Below are positions 37,969 through 48,685 of a stretch of DNA of 64,000 bases, piece after piece. The translations under genes were made by a program, and so were the position numbers. The stretch's first letter is position 1; the number at the start of each line of letters is the position of its first letter. This DNA comes from Epiperipatus broadwayi (Eukaryota; Onychophora; Udeonychophora; Euonychophora; Peripatidae). The notes beneath the pieces were generated by a model. The model searched no databases. It worked only from the letters and a program-made list of their open reading frames with translations, and was not told the origin of the DNA. The stretch is from positions 6,287,334-6,351,333 of the forward strand of contig JAQFVV010012405.1 of assembly GCA_028023455.1 (NCBI GenBank), in the 5' to 3' direction.

Positions 37969-38548
37969 AAAAACTGGCATTTAATAATTTTTAAAAAATT
38001 AGGAGAAATTATTAATGTTGATGAAAATGTAAAAGATAAAATTTATATTAAAATTAAGCTTTGATAGAATGCTTTTACACGAAGTTATTTAATATTAACA
38101 AAAATATATGCCTATAATATGAAATGTGTTTTTAATGTATTCTACCAGTGTTCACATATGTTCTGTAAATTGAGTGGTCAACAGAAAACTAACATTACAT
38201 GCTGAAGTATGGGATTAATGGATATAAAGTGAATAAGTAGAACAAATTTATATTATCAATATAATCAAGAGAATTAAGAAAACAATTTAGAACAGAACTG
38301 AATTTATTGCTAGAACATAATAACAGATGGATAAATGAAGTCGTAAACTTGTTTTCAATGGATTTTGGGTCTAAAGAAAAGGGCACAAATGAATAAAAAA
38401 ACAAGTGCTAGAATAAAATGGAGAAGAGGAGCCATGAATCGAAAGCATTGGAAGAGATTTTGAGATTTATTCATACCAAGTGGGTGAGTGAAGAGAATTC
38501 CCAGGGCTGTTACTATTAATATGTAAGACTGTTCTTTAGATATATGGT

Positions 38549-38883
38549 TAAAACAGGCAAAAGTCTCCATACAGTAGTGCCACTCAGTGCAGGCCAGAGT
38601 AATAAATGGATGCCAGAAGACTTGTGCATAAAATCCCTATCTAGTGCCTACTCATCCAATATCCCCAGATCAGTTTCTAACTTGTGGTTTTTGTCAGTAA
38701 GGAGTTTTGGATCTGAGAGCACTGCACCTAGATCTTAGGATCTAATGCAACCTTCCAGCAGCCACCTTTTATCTTTATTGATTACTCTGGCTTGCACTGA
38801 GTGGCACTGCTGTATGGAGAGTTTTGCCTGTATTAAGAACAGTTATGAGTAAACATAAGAAATGGTGATCATGTCATGTTTAA
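38549..38883 (+). mobile_element. Family B element, copy B2, with 12-bp target duplication
   Basis: Flanked by tagatatatggt at 38537-38548 and 38884-38895. The left arm starts at the first base (taaaacaggcaaaagtctcc) and is mirrored at about 38815-38835 (ggagagttttgcctgtatta). A 48-bp tail follows on the right only, to 38883 (ends gtgatcatgtcatgtttaa). The middle holds a decayed hammerhead-like segment on the minus strand (near 38650-38712; core CTGACAA). The frame at 38544-38738 is a by-product of this repeat. Confidence 0.75.
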
Positions 38884-38899
38884 TAGATATATGGTCAAG

Positions 38900-40198
38900 A
38901 TGATTTATAAGTATAGCTACGACGTACATATTTATATGCATGTGTATTAAGATTTGGTTCAATCCTAGGTAACTAATCTTTAATCACGTCAATATTAGCT
39001 AGCTATAGCTATTATCATCGTTATAACTTAGTTATATATATGATATGATAATCTAAAACTATGCAAAACCTAATTATTTTAATTGCAGCTAATTAATATT
39101 TATTTTAGCAGTGTTTTATGCAAGCACAGTATGCTTCATTAACCCCTCCCATCGCTCCTAGTAATTAAAGAGATTTTATTTAAAAAAACAAAACAAAACA
39201 GCGATGACAAAAGACATTTTACTTTAAACTTAACTATATAATTTAATTAATAGAAGAGCCGCTGTTATGTCTTTTGACCTTCTCCTGCTAGATGATTCAC
39301 ACTTCTTTTTTTTTTTTTTTAATTGACCAATTTTTACTTCTTTTACTGTCGTATGTATATCTGCCCTGTTTTATCGTAACTTAGATGGATTTATAAGAGC
39401 GGTTGAGCAGGCTTTTAAAATAGAAAGCTGGAAATGCAAAGTAAATAAAAGCAAGTATTGCTTTCCTTGGAGTGTTAACTGGTAGCTAGCCAAAGCAGCT
39501 GTTAAAAGTTAGGAATCGGGTCAGATTTGCTGTTGAGAGAAAAGTTATACAAATTGAATGGATGCCTTAAATGAGATGTTTGTGGATTGCGTTTAGTTCT
39601 TTTTTTGCTTGTATTATTGCATATTATTGGCATTCTACATTTAATTGAGAATGTTGTACATATATTATATTATTAACTCAGTTTACTGCTGTGAAAACTT
39701 CCCAGCTGGATCTTTTATTAATATAAATACTTTTTATCAATAAATTAATATATATATATCAGTGAGTGTGGTTTTTTATTAACGTAGGTACTGTCTACCA
39801 ACATGTTAATATATATCAGTGAGGGTATTTGATCTTTGATTACTTTATGGACTGTTTAAAGATAACAGCAACTGAAAATTTGCGCACTACCCAGAATTTA
39901 CATACTTATTCGATGAAACTTTCTTCTTCATTGCTATTCTGTTAGGATTGTGGGAGATTGTGCCCTGTAGTGGAATATTAAATACTGATTTGCCATGTTC
40001 TATTGCCTGATCACATATATACATTTAGTACTTCATCCATACACAACCCTGTTTTTCTCTTGATCCTGTAGTTTTATTTCAAAGAAAATATCAGTACATT
40101 TGGCTTACCTGGACATAATTATAGACCAAGTCCTACTTGGGAGTGTTTTTTGAATTATTTAAAAAAAATTATGGTTTCCAGATTTGGATATAAATATA
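38900..40198. other. AT-rich DNA, no genes
   Basis: No frame or repeat family recognised. A T run lies at 39306-39320. Several tttattaat-ataaata words repeat near 39.7-39.8 kb (atatatatcagtgagtgtgg, then atatatcagtgagggtattt), a short local duplication. Confidence 0.5.
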
Positions 40199-40320
40199 GG
40201 GGATTTGAACTTAGACTTTCAAGCAACCTGCAACTATCCACACTATCGCATACTACTGATACACATGACCACAAATGTAGAAAAAATAAATAATCACCAA
40301 TATACATATTTCAATATTTG
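40199..40320. mobile_element. Family C half copy, C3
   Basis: Same text order as the left arm of C1: ggggatttgaacttagac, actttcaagca, ctgatacacatgaccaca, aaaataaataatcaccaa. The mirror arm is absent. Confidence 0.6.
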
Positions 40321-40377
40321 GATATAGTATATTAGACAAAGAACAGTATATATAATATATATATATAAAGGTTTGTT

Positions 40378-41090
40378 AGAGTTAATACGCTTGATGCATA
40401 AAGTGAAATTAAAATTCTTTAGTTGAAATAATTATTCCTCATGGCTAAGCACTTTCAGAGATTCCTTCTCCATATTCATAGCCTTCAACTATAATAATTT
40501 ATGCAAATCTATGCAAGTTCATTCATATAATTCACCTTTTTGAAATAGAAAAGCATGTGTCTTTTCTGTTTATTGCTTTTATATCTCTTGCTATAAACCA
40601 TGCCTCCTTAATTTTCCTATTGATATCATTCCTTTCAGGAAAAAGTATTGTAGCATATGCAGGTTCAAATTCATGATTAGCCACCTTCTAGTGCTCCATG
40701 AACACTGAGCTACATTCATTTCTGCTCAACCCACAAGGACCACCAGAAGATGGTTAATCATGACTTTGAACCTGCAAATGCTACAATAATTTCTCCTGAA
40801 AGGAATGATATCAATAGGAAAATTAAGAAGGTATGGTTTATAGCAAGAGATATAAATGCAATAAACAGAAAAGATACATGTTTTTCTATTTTGAAAAGTT
40901 GGACTATCTGAATGAACTTGCATAGATTTGCATAAATTATTATAGTTGAAGGTTATGAATGTGGAAAAGGAATCTCTGAAAGTGCTTAGCTGTGAAGAAT
41001 AATTATTTCAACTAAAGAATTTTAATTTCACTATATGCGTCAAGTGTATTAACTCTTACATATTTATTAGTAGTGAAAGAAATTTGAAAT
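40378..41090 (+). mobile_element. Family E element, copy E2: hairpin, 34-bp tail, 14-bp target duplication
   Basis: A 713-bp insertion flanked by tataaaggtttgtt at 40364-40377 and 41091-41104. From its first base, agagttaatacg, the left half is mirrored by the right half, which ends at 41056 (gtattaactct). Arms are roughly 330 bp with few mismatches (for example agaaaagcatgtgtctttt against aaaagatacatgtttttct). A tail of exactly 34 bp (41057-41090) lies outside the right arm only. There is no coding capacity: the 65-codon frame at 40726-40923 is an arm reading. Long hairpin, one-sided tail and 14-bp duplication fit a Penelope-type insertion better than a TIR transposon. Confidence 0.8.
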
Positions 41091-41431
41091 TATAAAGGTT
41101 TGTTGTGATGGAATTTTAGTATTAGTAATATGTTGCACTATTTCAATAATCTAATATTGAATATTGAAGGTCTTCTAATGTAAAATAAAAATTTATGCTA
41201 TCATAACAATTTTGGTTTACTGATAGTTTTCAGAGGGGGTGATAATAAATAAGATTATATATAAAAAGAAATTGTATATGAACCTGAAGTAAAGAGGTTA
41301 CATTATTGAAACCTTATTTGCTGAAAAAAAATAATTGCCCCAAAATTAGGAATGGCTACATTTACTAGAGTTAAAAGAATCAAATCTGCTTGAATCCTTC
41401 TATTTAAAAATCAGTACTTACTGTTAGGGAT

Positions 41432-41699
41432 TGATAGATATTTTTAAAAATTACAGCCAAAATTTATAAACTGCAATGTCAAATTGTGCATAAGTTTGCA
41501 TCCACTGAAACATTCTATATAAATTATAATAATCCATTGTGAGGTTCTGCCATAATATTTATGAGTGATAGATATTTTTAAAAATTACAGCCAAAATTTA
41601 TAAACTGCAATGTCAAATTGTGCATAAGTTTGCATCCACTGAAACATTCTATATAAATTATAATAATCCATTGTGAGGTTCTGCCATAATATTTATGAG
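41432..41699. repeat. Perfect 134-bp tandem duplication
   Basis: Units 41432-41565 and 41566-41699 start tgatagatatttttaaaa and appear identical by eye. The duplication is very recent or is an assembly artefact. Confidence 0.9.
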
Positions 41700-41884
41700 T
41701 AAGTTATAATTTCAAAGTCCTTACTTTCTTAAATGAATGTTATAATGCAGAAGTGGTAATATCTTAAATACAAATGTTAAATAATGCATAATTGGAAGCA
41801 TGTGATATGATCAAATAAAGTACTGTTTATACTTTTATTTGTCACCTCTATAAAACATAAAGATAAAACTTGTGATTGGGTGTT

Positions 41885-42780
41885 CATCATCATCATCATT
41901 TTCAACTATTATCAGTCCACTGCAAGATGAAGGTCTCAAAGTTTATTGCAGTTTGATCTCTAGCCTGGTTTCTCCATTTCACTTCAGTATACTTTCTTAT
42001 TAAAACCCTTCATCTCACATATGGTCTCTTTCTAGGTCTTTTATAATCTCTTAGGATCCAGTTTAAAATTCAACTTCCCATCTATTATCATCTCTTCTAA
42101 AAATATGTCCATTCCAATCCCACTTCAGTCTCAATCATTTCAATGATGTTAGTAACATCTATTTATTCTCTTATCCATCTTTCCATACTTTGTTGAGTGA
42201 TCTGAAGTTTCTATATTACTTTTATGTTAAGAGTTTAAATCTCAAATCCATAAGTAAAAACAGATAAAACAAGTTTATAAAAACATTTCTTTTAAATCAC
42301 TAAACATCACACGATCACCATACTTTATGCTTGCATAAGCTGTTTACACCGAGGCTAAACTCTCCATACTGTAACATCATTCAGTGCAAGTGAGAGTAAT
42401 TAATGGATGCAAGAAGATTTGTGCCTAAAATTCCTATCTAGTGCCTATTCATCCAATATTCTCTGATGAAAGCTACAAGCTAAAAATTAGTCTAGGGATA
42501 TTGGATGAGTAGACACTAGAGAGGGATTTTATGTATAAACCTTTTTGCATACATGGATTACTATGGCTTGCAAGCTTCTGTGTAGACATTTTTTTACATA
42601 TTTGTGTCAAAAGCATTCCATCCAACTTTAATTCTGTGATTAATTTCATGTATTATGTTTCCATCTATCCGTTGAACATTATTTTAGGATTTTTAGCATT
42701 TACCTTTAGTTCTACTTTTTGATTTAATTTGATATCTCTTGCAACATTTGTGAAACAAAAGATAGCATTATGATGACATC
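41885..42780 (-). pseudogene. RTE LINE 3' remnant interrupted by family B copy B3
   Basis: Minus-strand RTE in two pieces. 41885-42282 is the 3' end (starts catcatcatcat, then the mirror of the KRPHVRWMDEI and GHIV region). 42598-42780 reads DGNIIHEINHRIKVGWNAF, which matches DGNIMEEINHRIKLGWSAF of the long copy. Together they cover the last 250-300 residues of the RTE protein, decayed by stops and indels. The gap is filled exactly by a family B element. Confidence 0.75.
42295..42585 (-). mobile_element. Family B element, copy B3, nested in RTE
   Basis: Starts aatcactaaacatcacacg (the family B tail) and contains aaactctccatactgtaaca, a decayed hammerhead-like segment (CTGATGA at 42477, but AAAA where GAAA is expected) and gagtagacactagagaggg. 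Flanks acatttctttta (42283-42294) and acatttttttac (42586-42597) match at 10 of 12 positions, an aged target duplication inside a known coding sequence. Confidence 0.65.
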
Positions 42781-42789
42781 TAAATATGA

Positions 42790-43425
42790 TTGGTTTGTTG
42801 CTCAGAAAAGCATATGATGTTTGACCACCAGAAGTGACAATTGAGCTCTAAATACACTCTACATGAGTGATTTATATTTTTTTTTGTTAAAATGCTTCCA
42901 GTGCCTGAGTTCTGATATCTATCTAAGTGATAATTCTCAGGTAATTACTGTTTCTAAGTACTATTCAGAAGCTGTGCTTCTGGGATTTCTTGCTGAAGTT
43001 AATATCTAAATTATTGAATGGTTCTTGTTCAGACCTTGGCATGGCTGATAAGATGCAGTTTATCATCAAATGATGATTCTGGTGCAGTCATATGCAATTT
43101 ATTGAGAATTTTATGTGGATTGATAGCGTTGATTTTAAAGAATTGGGTTTTGTACTTCTTATGGTCCTTCACTAGATCTTATATTTTTAATACAATATAC
43201 ATTTATGCTCTAAAATAATAATCAGAAAATAATAAATTCTTTACAAAAGCTATATAAATATAACATTTTTTATACATTAAAAGCCTTTTTATATTATCCT
43301 AAGATATATAATACATTAAGATATAACAAAAAATATATTGAGAAGAATATAAATATTGGCTGGTCAAACAGTAAAAATCTTGATCTATTAATAGATAATT
43401 AATTATAGGTTAAGAGATGATATAC
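42790..43425. other. AT-rich DNA, nothing firmly recognised
   Basis: The 66-codon frame at 43018-43218 has no domain signal. This stretch lies just upstream of the PLE nuclease remnant, so it is where a PLE reverse transcriptase would be expected. I could not see RT motifs. Confidence 0.45.
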
Positions 43426-43427
43426 GG

Positions 43428-43756
43428 TACAAAAAAGGAATTGTATATAAAATTACATGTGAAATTGTAAAATGATTTACTTTAGGCATACTGGCAAAGA
43501 GATAAGAGCCAAAGAACATAATAATAAAATTAATAGAAGAGATGATAAATCTGCATTATACATTTATTACTTGGAAATATGGTCATAGAATAGATGCTAC
43601 AAAAAGTATTAAATGTTTAAATTACATCAAAGATCCAAAAAGAAGACAAATATATGAAACATACTATATTAAAAATAATTGTATGAATATTTACTAGACT
43701 TTTATAAATTTGGTTAATAATTGGTTAATTAAAAATGAGTGGGAAATTATATAAAT
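43428..43756 (+). pseudogene. Penelope-like element GIY-YIG endonuclease, decayed
   Basis: Reads through two frame changes as the C-terminal nuclease of a Penelope-like retroelement: KKGIVYKITCE (GIY-like part); a second frame with HTGKEIRAKEHNNKINRRDD and KSALYI; then YGHRIDATKSIKCLNYIKDP, PKRRQIYETYYIKNN and a tail VNNWLIKNEWEII before a stop. The GxxY-[KI] opening, the R..EH block, the GH block and the E of the R..YE segment are in family order. In PLEs this domain nicks DNA for target-primed reverse transcription. In-frame stops and frameshifts show it is dead. No reverse transcriptase is visible upstream. Confidence 0.7.
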
Positions 43757-43977
43757 TGACATATATATATATATAATTGTAAAAAAGAAAAAAATGCATA
43801 TAATTTATTTTATTTATAGTATTGTTATGATATAGTCTATTATTTTGTAATTTCTGGATTTATATATGTGGGTTTTGGTTTATTTTAATGATTTATATTG
43901 GTATTGTTTGTTTTATTTTTATTATTGAACATTAGATGGTTTTATGTCTGAAATAGTTCGTTAGCGTAATAGATTAT

Positions 43978-44022
43978 TAACATATGAAAAGGGCACCAAA
44001 TCAGGTGCTGAAAAAGGCTTTT
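43978..44022 (+). ncRNA. Hammerhead-like remnant downstream of PLE nuclease
   Basis: A six-pair stem GGCACC / GGTGCT with loop AAATCA is directly followed by GAAA. Upstream is ATATGAAAAG, a poor match to CTGATGA plus stem. It lies about 220 bp after the PLE nuclease frame. Only half of the motif is recognisable. Confidence 0.25.
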
Positions 44023-44029
44023 AATATAT

Positions 44030-45300
44030 AAAAAATTTTGATATTTATAAAGCTATTATAAAGAATTTATTATTTTCTGATTATTATTTTATGGAAGAAC
44101 AGCATAAAGATATTCTTCTCCTGCAGTTTTGATTTATGCTTTAGTATCAATTGTACTCGCACGCACATATATTTTATGCTCGTTTAAAGGTTTGTCATGA
44201 TAGCATTTTCCGTCATTTATATATTGGCTATTTTCACCATCTAGTTGAATTGTTAAACACTTTGAGAATATTCAAACTTTTTATATTTTTTAAACATTTG
44301 CAGCAATAATCAATACCGTTTACTGTTTATTTTTTGAACCGTTGATGTAAGAAATTAATGCATATACATATATTTATTTATCCCTCAGTAGAGGTTTCCT
44401 TTGAAATAAGAATAGCAGTATACTAATTAATAATTAGTAGTTTTAAATTAAATAACTTGAGGTAATTTTATCTGTTTTTTAAAGTATAAAACAACTTTTT
44501 CCTCAAAAGATTTTAATAATTTATGATTATTAAAAATTTATATAATAAATATTTAATTAATTATATTTGATGAATAAAATAAACAACATCGAATGTTATA
44601 TAACTATATTTAGAAAGGTCTTTTTTTTTTTTTTTTGCTAAAAACAACCTGTGTTTAGTAATTTTCTGCTTTTAAAAAGGCTTGGTCTTTTAAGATCTTT
44701 TGTTAAAATACTAAGCATTTTTAATAATTATTCCTTCTAGGAAGTTTATTGACTTTCATCATAACTACCGAGAGCTGCATTTTCTTCCGAAAATTAAAGC
44801 AAGAAAATTATGATAATTTGATCCAATTTTTTCCCCTAAAAAAAAAACTCTCTGCCTCCATCTTCATTTTTTCTTTAAATGCTGCCTGAGTTGGCTTTGT
44901 TTAAGTATTTACTATGATTGACCAGATTACATTTAACATGTTGTGACAACATAAATACCTTTCATTGATTGTTAAATCGATTTCTATTCATGTGAAGAAA
45001 AATGTGTTTCCATGGAAATGAATTTGTACTTTCATGTAAGGAAATGGACTTTTTAACTAACGTTGATCTGTTAAGTTGGCCATATTTACCAAGATATAAC
45101 TTTGTTCATAATATAAAATCGTTAAATAGTTAAAAAAAGCATATATATGTATCCCTGAGTTTATGATATACGAAATATTTATACACATAAGTATATAGAT
45201 TAATTTAGTATAGATTCACTACAATTACACTTGTAATATATAATAATTGAAATACAGGCTTATTATATATCTGTATCAATATATGTAATATATAGGGTAT
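44030..45300. other. AT-rich DNA, no genes
   Basis: Homopolymer T run at 44622-44637 and TA-rich stretches. Nothing else recognised. Confidence 0.55.
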
Positions 45301-45303
45301 ATG

Positions 45304-45693
45304 AGCACAGACTTTCACACGACTCACCACTCTCCATTCTATCTCATAACACTGATACACTTGAACACATACATATCGAAAAGATAAATAATCACCAGTA
45401 TTCGTATTTCATGCTAAACCAGCAATCATCAGTTGGTTCAGATTATCATCTCTACACATATATGCAATAAGTGCTCAGATATATATTAAGATATCCAATC
45501 TTCATACTTAATATATATCTGAGCACTTATTGAGAATATGTGTAGAGATGATAATCTGGACCAACTGATGATTGCTGGTTTAGCTTGAAATACGAATATT
45601 GGTGATTATTCATCTTTTCGACATATATGTGTTCAAGTGTATCAGTGTTATGAGATTGAGTAGAGAATGGTGGGTTGTGTGAAAGTCTGTATT
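45304..45693. mobile_element. Palindromic element, family C, copy C2 (best preserved)
   Basis: The left arm gcacagactttcacacgac ... aataagtgctcagatatata is mirrored by tatatatctgagcacttatt ... gtgtgaaagtctgt. Arms of about 185 bp with few mismatches flank a 20-25 bp centre near 45485-45505. Each arm has a hammerhead-like core (CTGATGA at 45564 on plus, and its mirror near 45430 on minus). There is no coding capacity and the target duplication is unclear. Confidence 0.75.
45560..45603 (+). ncRNA. Hammerhead-like core in C2
   Basis: ACCAA, CTGATGA (45564-45570), stem II with GCT / AGC plus outer U-U mismatches, GAA, ATACGAAT, A, TTGGT, the last pairing with ACCAA. The mirror copy on the minus strand has AGCAT before GAAA, which improves stem II. 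Stem III is weak. Weaker case than families B and D. Confidence 0.3.
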
Positions 45694-45865
45694 TGTAATA
45701 TATGTAAATACGTATGGGGGAAACAGTAATTAAATAGTCTATTGCAGGGCAAAGGCTTCTCCTTGAGACCCTCTTAGAAGAGAAAGCATTATTTAGGGTT
45801 GCAATATGCCAGGAGGTGAGAGTTTGAATGATTTTTTTTGTTTGTTTTATCTTCTAGTTAATAAC

Positions 45866-46010
45866 GACTAAATGATTTACTGCTGATACTAATTGAATAG
45901 CTTCATTGCTCTGGAGTTCATAAAAAGTTCAAATACTGAAAAATCTGACAATAGAAACAAAAGTAGCTGTCCCATGATTTTGAATGCATTATATCAATAG
46001 TCAGTGCGTT
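45866..46010 (-). repeat. SINE family S copy
   Basis: Shares aaatgatttactgct and gagttcataaaaagttcaaa with the copy at 17090-17225. The tRNA-like end is not clear here. Confidence 0.45.
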
Positions 46011-46301
46011 ATTAGAAGAATTGTGAATCTCCTGCAGTACAATTACAATAATGTTGTGCTGAACAAATTGCAGAGGATATCCAATTTTGCATTGTAATAT
46101 ATTGTCAATGTTAAGTCAAAATAATTGGTTTGTATTTACTAGGCGAAATTTTATCTGACACTTTAAGTGTTCCATAGTTCCCAATAATACATCATTTTTT
46201 ATTTTACGAGTCTAGGACCTTCACCTCTATAATCCTTGTGCATTTATCCCCATAATACAAGCAGTGTTTACTTGTGAATTATTACTATGGTTTTCACATT
46301 A

Positions 46302-46517
46302 AACTATATATCTTATTAAATAATCACCATCTTCTTACACCTTTAAGCAAATAATGTTTATTATTATAATAACAGTTTCGGCTGTTCCTTGCAGTCTTCT
46401 TCAGATCTCTATCTATTCCTCTACCTTTCCCTTTCCACCATTTTTTTTTTTATAATAATAAACCTTATTTGCTTAAAAGTGTAAGAAGATGGTGATTATT
46501 TAATAAGATATATAGTT
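46302..46517. mobile_element. Hairpin element, family G, with hammerhead-like loop
   Basis: The left arm aactatatatcttattaaat, then caccatcttcttacac, aagcaaataa, is mirrored by ttatttgcttaaaagtgtaa ... tattt-aataagatatatagtt. The arms are about 65 bp. The roughly 80-bp loop includes, on the minus strand, CTGAAGA followed by a small stem and CGAAAC. Confidence 0.7.
46374..46415 (-). ncRNA. Hammerhead-like core in family G loop
   Basis: Minus strand: GAT, CTGAAGA (a CUGANGA core), AGACTG / CAAGGAA / CAGCC (CTG-CAG pairs plus a bulge), GAA, AC-T-GT, T, then ATT that can pair weakly with the leading bases. Core bases are right; stems II and III are short. Confidence 0.3.
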
Positions 46518-46732
46518 GTATATGAATAAGAAAAATTACTGAAGAAGAAGAAGAAGAAGGAAGAAGTATGTATAGAATTACACATTAAAGTTAGTTTCTT
46601 CATGAAAATGGTATTATATTTTTAGTAGTACATATTTAATTACTGCTATTTATTTCTACAGGACTTACTGAAATTTTTGATATATATATAATAAATAATT
46701 ACAACATTTATAAATAAATAATAAAGGTGATT

Positions 46733-47205
46733 TGAACTCAGACATTCAAGCTCCGTTCAGCCATTCACTCTATCTTATATAACTGATACATTTGAAAAAG
46801 ATAAATGATCTCCAGTATTTGTATTTTGTGCTAAACCACCACTCATCAGTAGTCCAGATCATTATTTCCCACACATAAGTATAAGCACTGGTCAGTTTAT
46901 ATAAGATAGAAAATCTTCATTCAATCTACTCCACCCTCCAACTCTCCAACAATCCATACCATTGAAAATCTAATATTGGGACATCTTGTTCATAAAAGTG
47001 GAAGATTTATATCTTAATATAAACCAAGCACTGATTATATATGTGTACGGAAGATGATGATCTGGACCAACTGATGAGTGCTGGTTCAGTGTGAAGTACA
47101 TATATTGGAGCTCATTTATCTTTTTCATATATGTATCGGTTGTATGAGATAGAGTGGATGGCTGAAAGGAGCTCAATAGAAAGTCTGTGTTCAAATATAC
47201 ATCTA
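46733..47205. mobile_element. Family C copy C4, interrupted
   Basis: The left arm (tttgaactcagacattcaag, atatataactgatacatttg-like) and right arm (gtatcggttgtatgagatag, agtctgtgttcaaat) mirror each other, with about 110 bp of other sequence between (about 46905-47015). CTGATGAG is present at 47070 on plus, and its mirror lies near 46845. The 74-codon minus frame here is a repeat reading. Confidence 0.6.
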
Positions 47206-47209
47206 GACT

Positions 47210-48060
47210 CCAGGTATATAAAATATACTTGCATTTAAAATATTAGAAATAAGCAGTAGGTAGATTTTAACGATTTCTTTTGCATTTATAAACTTAAATT
47301 TCATTAACTACTTTCCAGCATAAAATAATGGACCGGTTTTCTGATATTGTATATTTATTGCAACTAAACACAACTTCATCAACTGGTTGAGAGGGTTTAA
47401 ACATCTACTAATCACACTAAGTAATAGCCTAAACCTTATGTATAAATATCATAATATAAAGTGATATGCTTGTTTTCGAAGTGTGATGTATATATATTGT
47501 GTTTAAATCCGTAATGTAACATTAAGCATATATCATTCAAGGCAGAATTACAACCTCATTTGCAGCTTTAAATATGATCTATTGCTACGTTAGATATATA
47601 TAAAAATCAACACCGCCATTTTTAATAACACATTTAACTTGAATTTAGCCTGATAACCATTATTTAACGTAAAATAATAGACTAATCGTTTCATAGTGAA
47701 TGCTCATTATGGCTAAATTTAAAATGTGCTCTTTCTATTCCTTTCTTACCTCTCTCATTCTATAAGCATATAAATAGCTAATTGCCAATATCTATTAATA
47801 ATTTATTTATTATTAAATTTATTTTGAATAATTTTTAAAATAAATAATTATTAAAAGCTAACCTTGATTTTTAGTTTGTAGTAAATGTAAAATTTCACCA
47901 TCTTTTTTTAAAAGAAAAAGAAATAGATGAGTATATGTCAAATACAATATCCATCTGTAAATGTATATATTACCTATGAAATAATAATAAAAAAAGTCAA
48001 TAACAAAAATATTAATTTTACATTAATCCTTCTATTAATTACAGTATTCTTTATATAATA
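47210..48060. other. AT-rich DNA, no genes
   Basis: No frame above 60 codons and no repeat family seen. Confidence 0.55.
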
Positions 48061-48065
48061 TATAG

Positions 48066-48240
48066 CAGAGACTCGTAGTGTAATGATAGCCTATGTGCTT
48101 ACCATGCCTAAAACTAGAGTTCGAATCCAGAGTGAGTAAACTTGAAATTTTATTTTTCAATAAGCTTAAAGGTTTTTTTTTCGGATAACCTACTCAGCAT
48201 TCATCTATGACCTGGGTTCAAATCTAGGTTAAGTAAACAT
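48066..48240 (+). repeat. Two tRNA-like units in tandem (SINE)
   Basis: Unit 1: actcgtagtgtaatgatagc (A-box region), then agagttcgaatcc (good B box) at about 48116-48128. Unit 2: tacctactcagcattcat-like text ending gggttcaaatctagg near 48208. Neither folds as a complete tRNA. A dimeric tRNA-derived SINE is the simplest reading. Confidence 0.5.
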
Positions 48241-48685
48241 TTTTTTCAGCAGGCGTGAATTATTTTTCAGAATGTCTAGATAATCTTAGAAAGTCATTCC
48301 AGTTTTCATCATTCAATTATTTTTGAGTTTGATGAGTAATGCATTCTTTTTTGCAGTTTATCAATGAAGAATTTTGGGAAAAACTTTTGATCTGCAATGG
48401 GGTATTTGGAAGCTGTTTATATTTTACTTATGAAATGTATAATTAATACTTTTTATTAATTTTTAATTTTAGCATATTGATTTTTTAAATTAATTTTTAT
48501 GTAAGTAGTTATATAAATAATATTGATAAAAATAGATATGTATTAAAAATAGTGATATTCCATACATAAAAGTAACACCATGATGTTTTTCCTAGTATAA
48601 TTTCATTGTTTGTGTCACCATTTTTTATGATCTAAGTAATAATTAATAATATAGTGATTGTATCTATATATATATGTAATTTTAT

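Larger units (their letters stand above)
34680..37970 (+). mobile_element. Near full-length RTE-type LINE retrotransposon
   Basis: An apurinic-like endonuclease, a reverse transcriptase and a basic C-terminal region follow in one direction, and the element ends in short TGATGA-type repeats (37940-37968), as RTE elements do. The 5' limit is uncertain: the sequence becomes less AT-rich from about 34680, suggesting a 5' untranslated leader before the first frame at 34988. There is no poly(A) tail and no clear target duplication. One frameshift separates endonuclease and RT. Five-prime-truncated relatives lie at 31093, 41885 and 22375. RTE elements copy through RNA by target-primed reverse transcription and can mobilise SINEs. 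Confidence 0.85.

Noticed and set aside
45740-45830. Possible LINE 3' end word (ttgcagggcaaaggcttctcc-like)
   Set aside because: A short similarity to a commonly seen LINE/SINE 3' phrase, but nothing on either side supports an element.
46520-46562. CTGAAGAAGAAGAAG as another hammerhead core
   Set aside because: It is a GAA microsatellite directly after family G, with no stem II or GAA-stem III structure.
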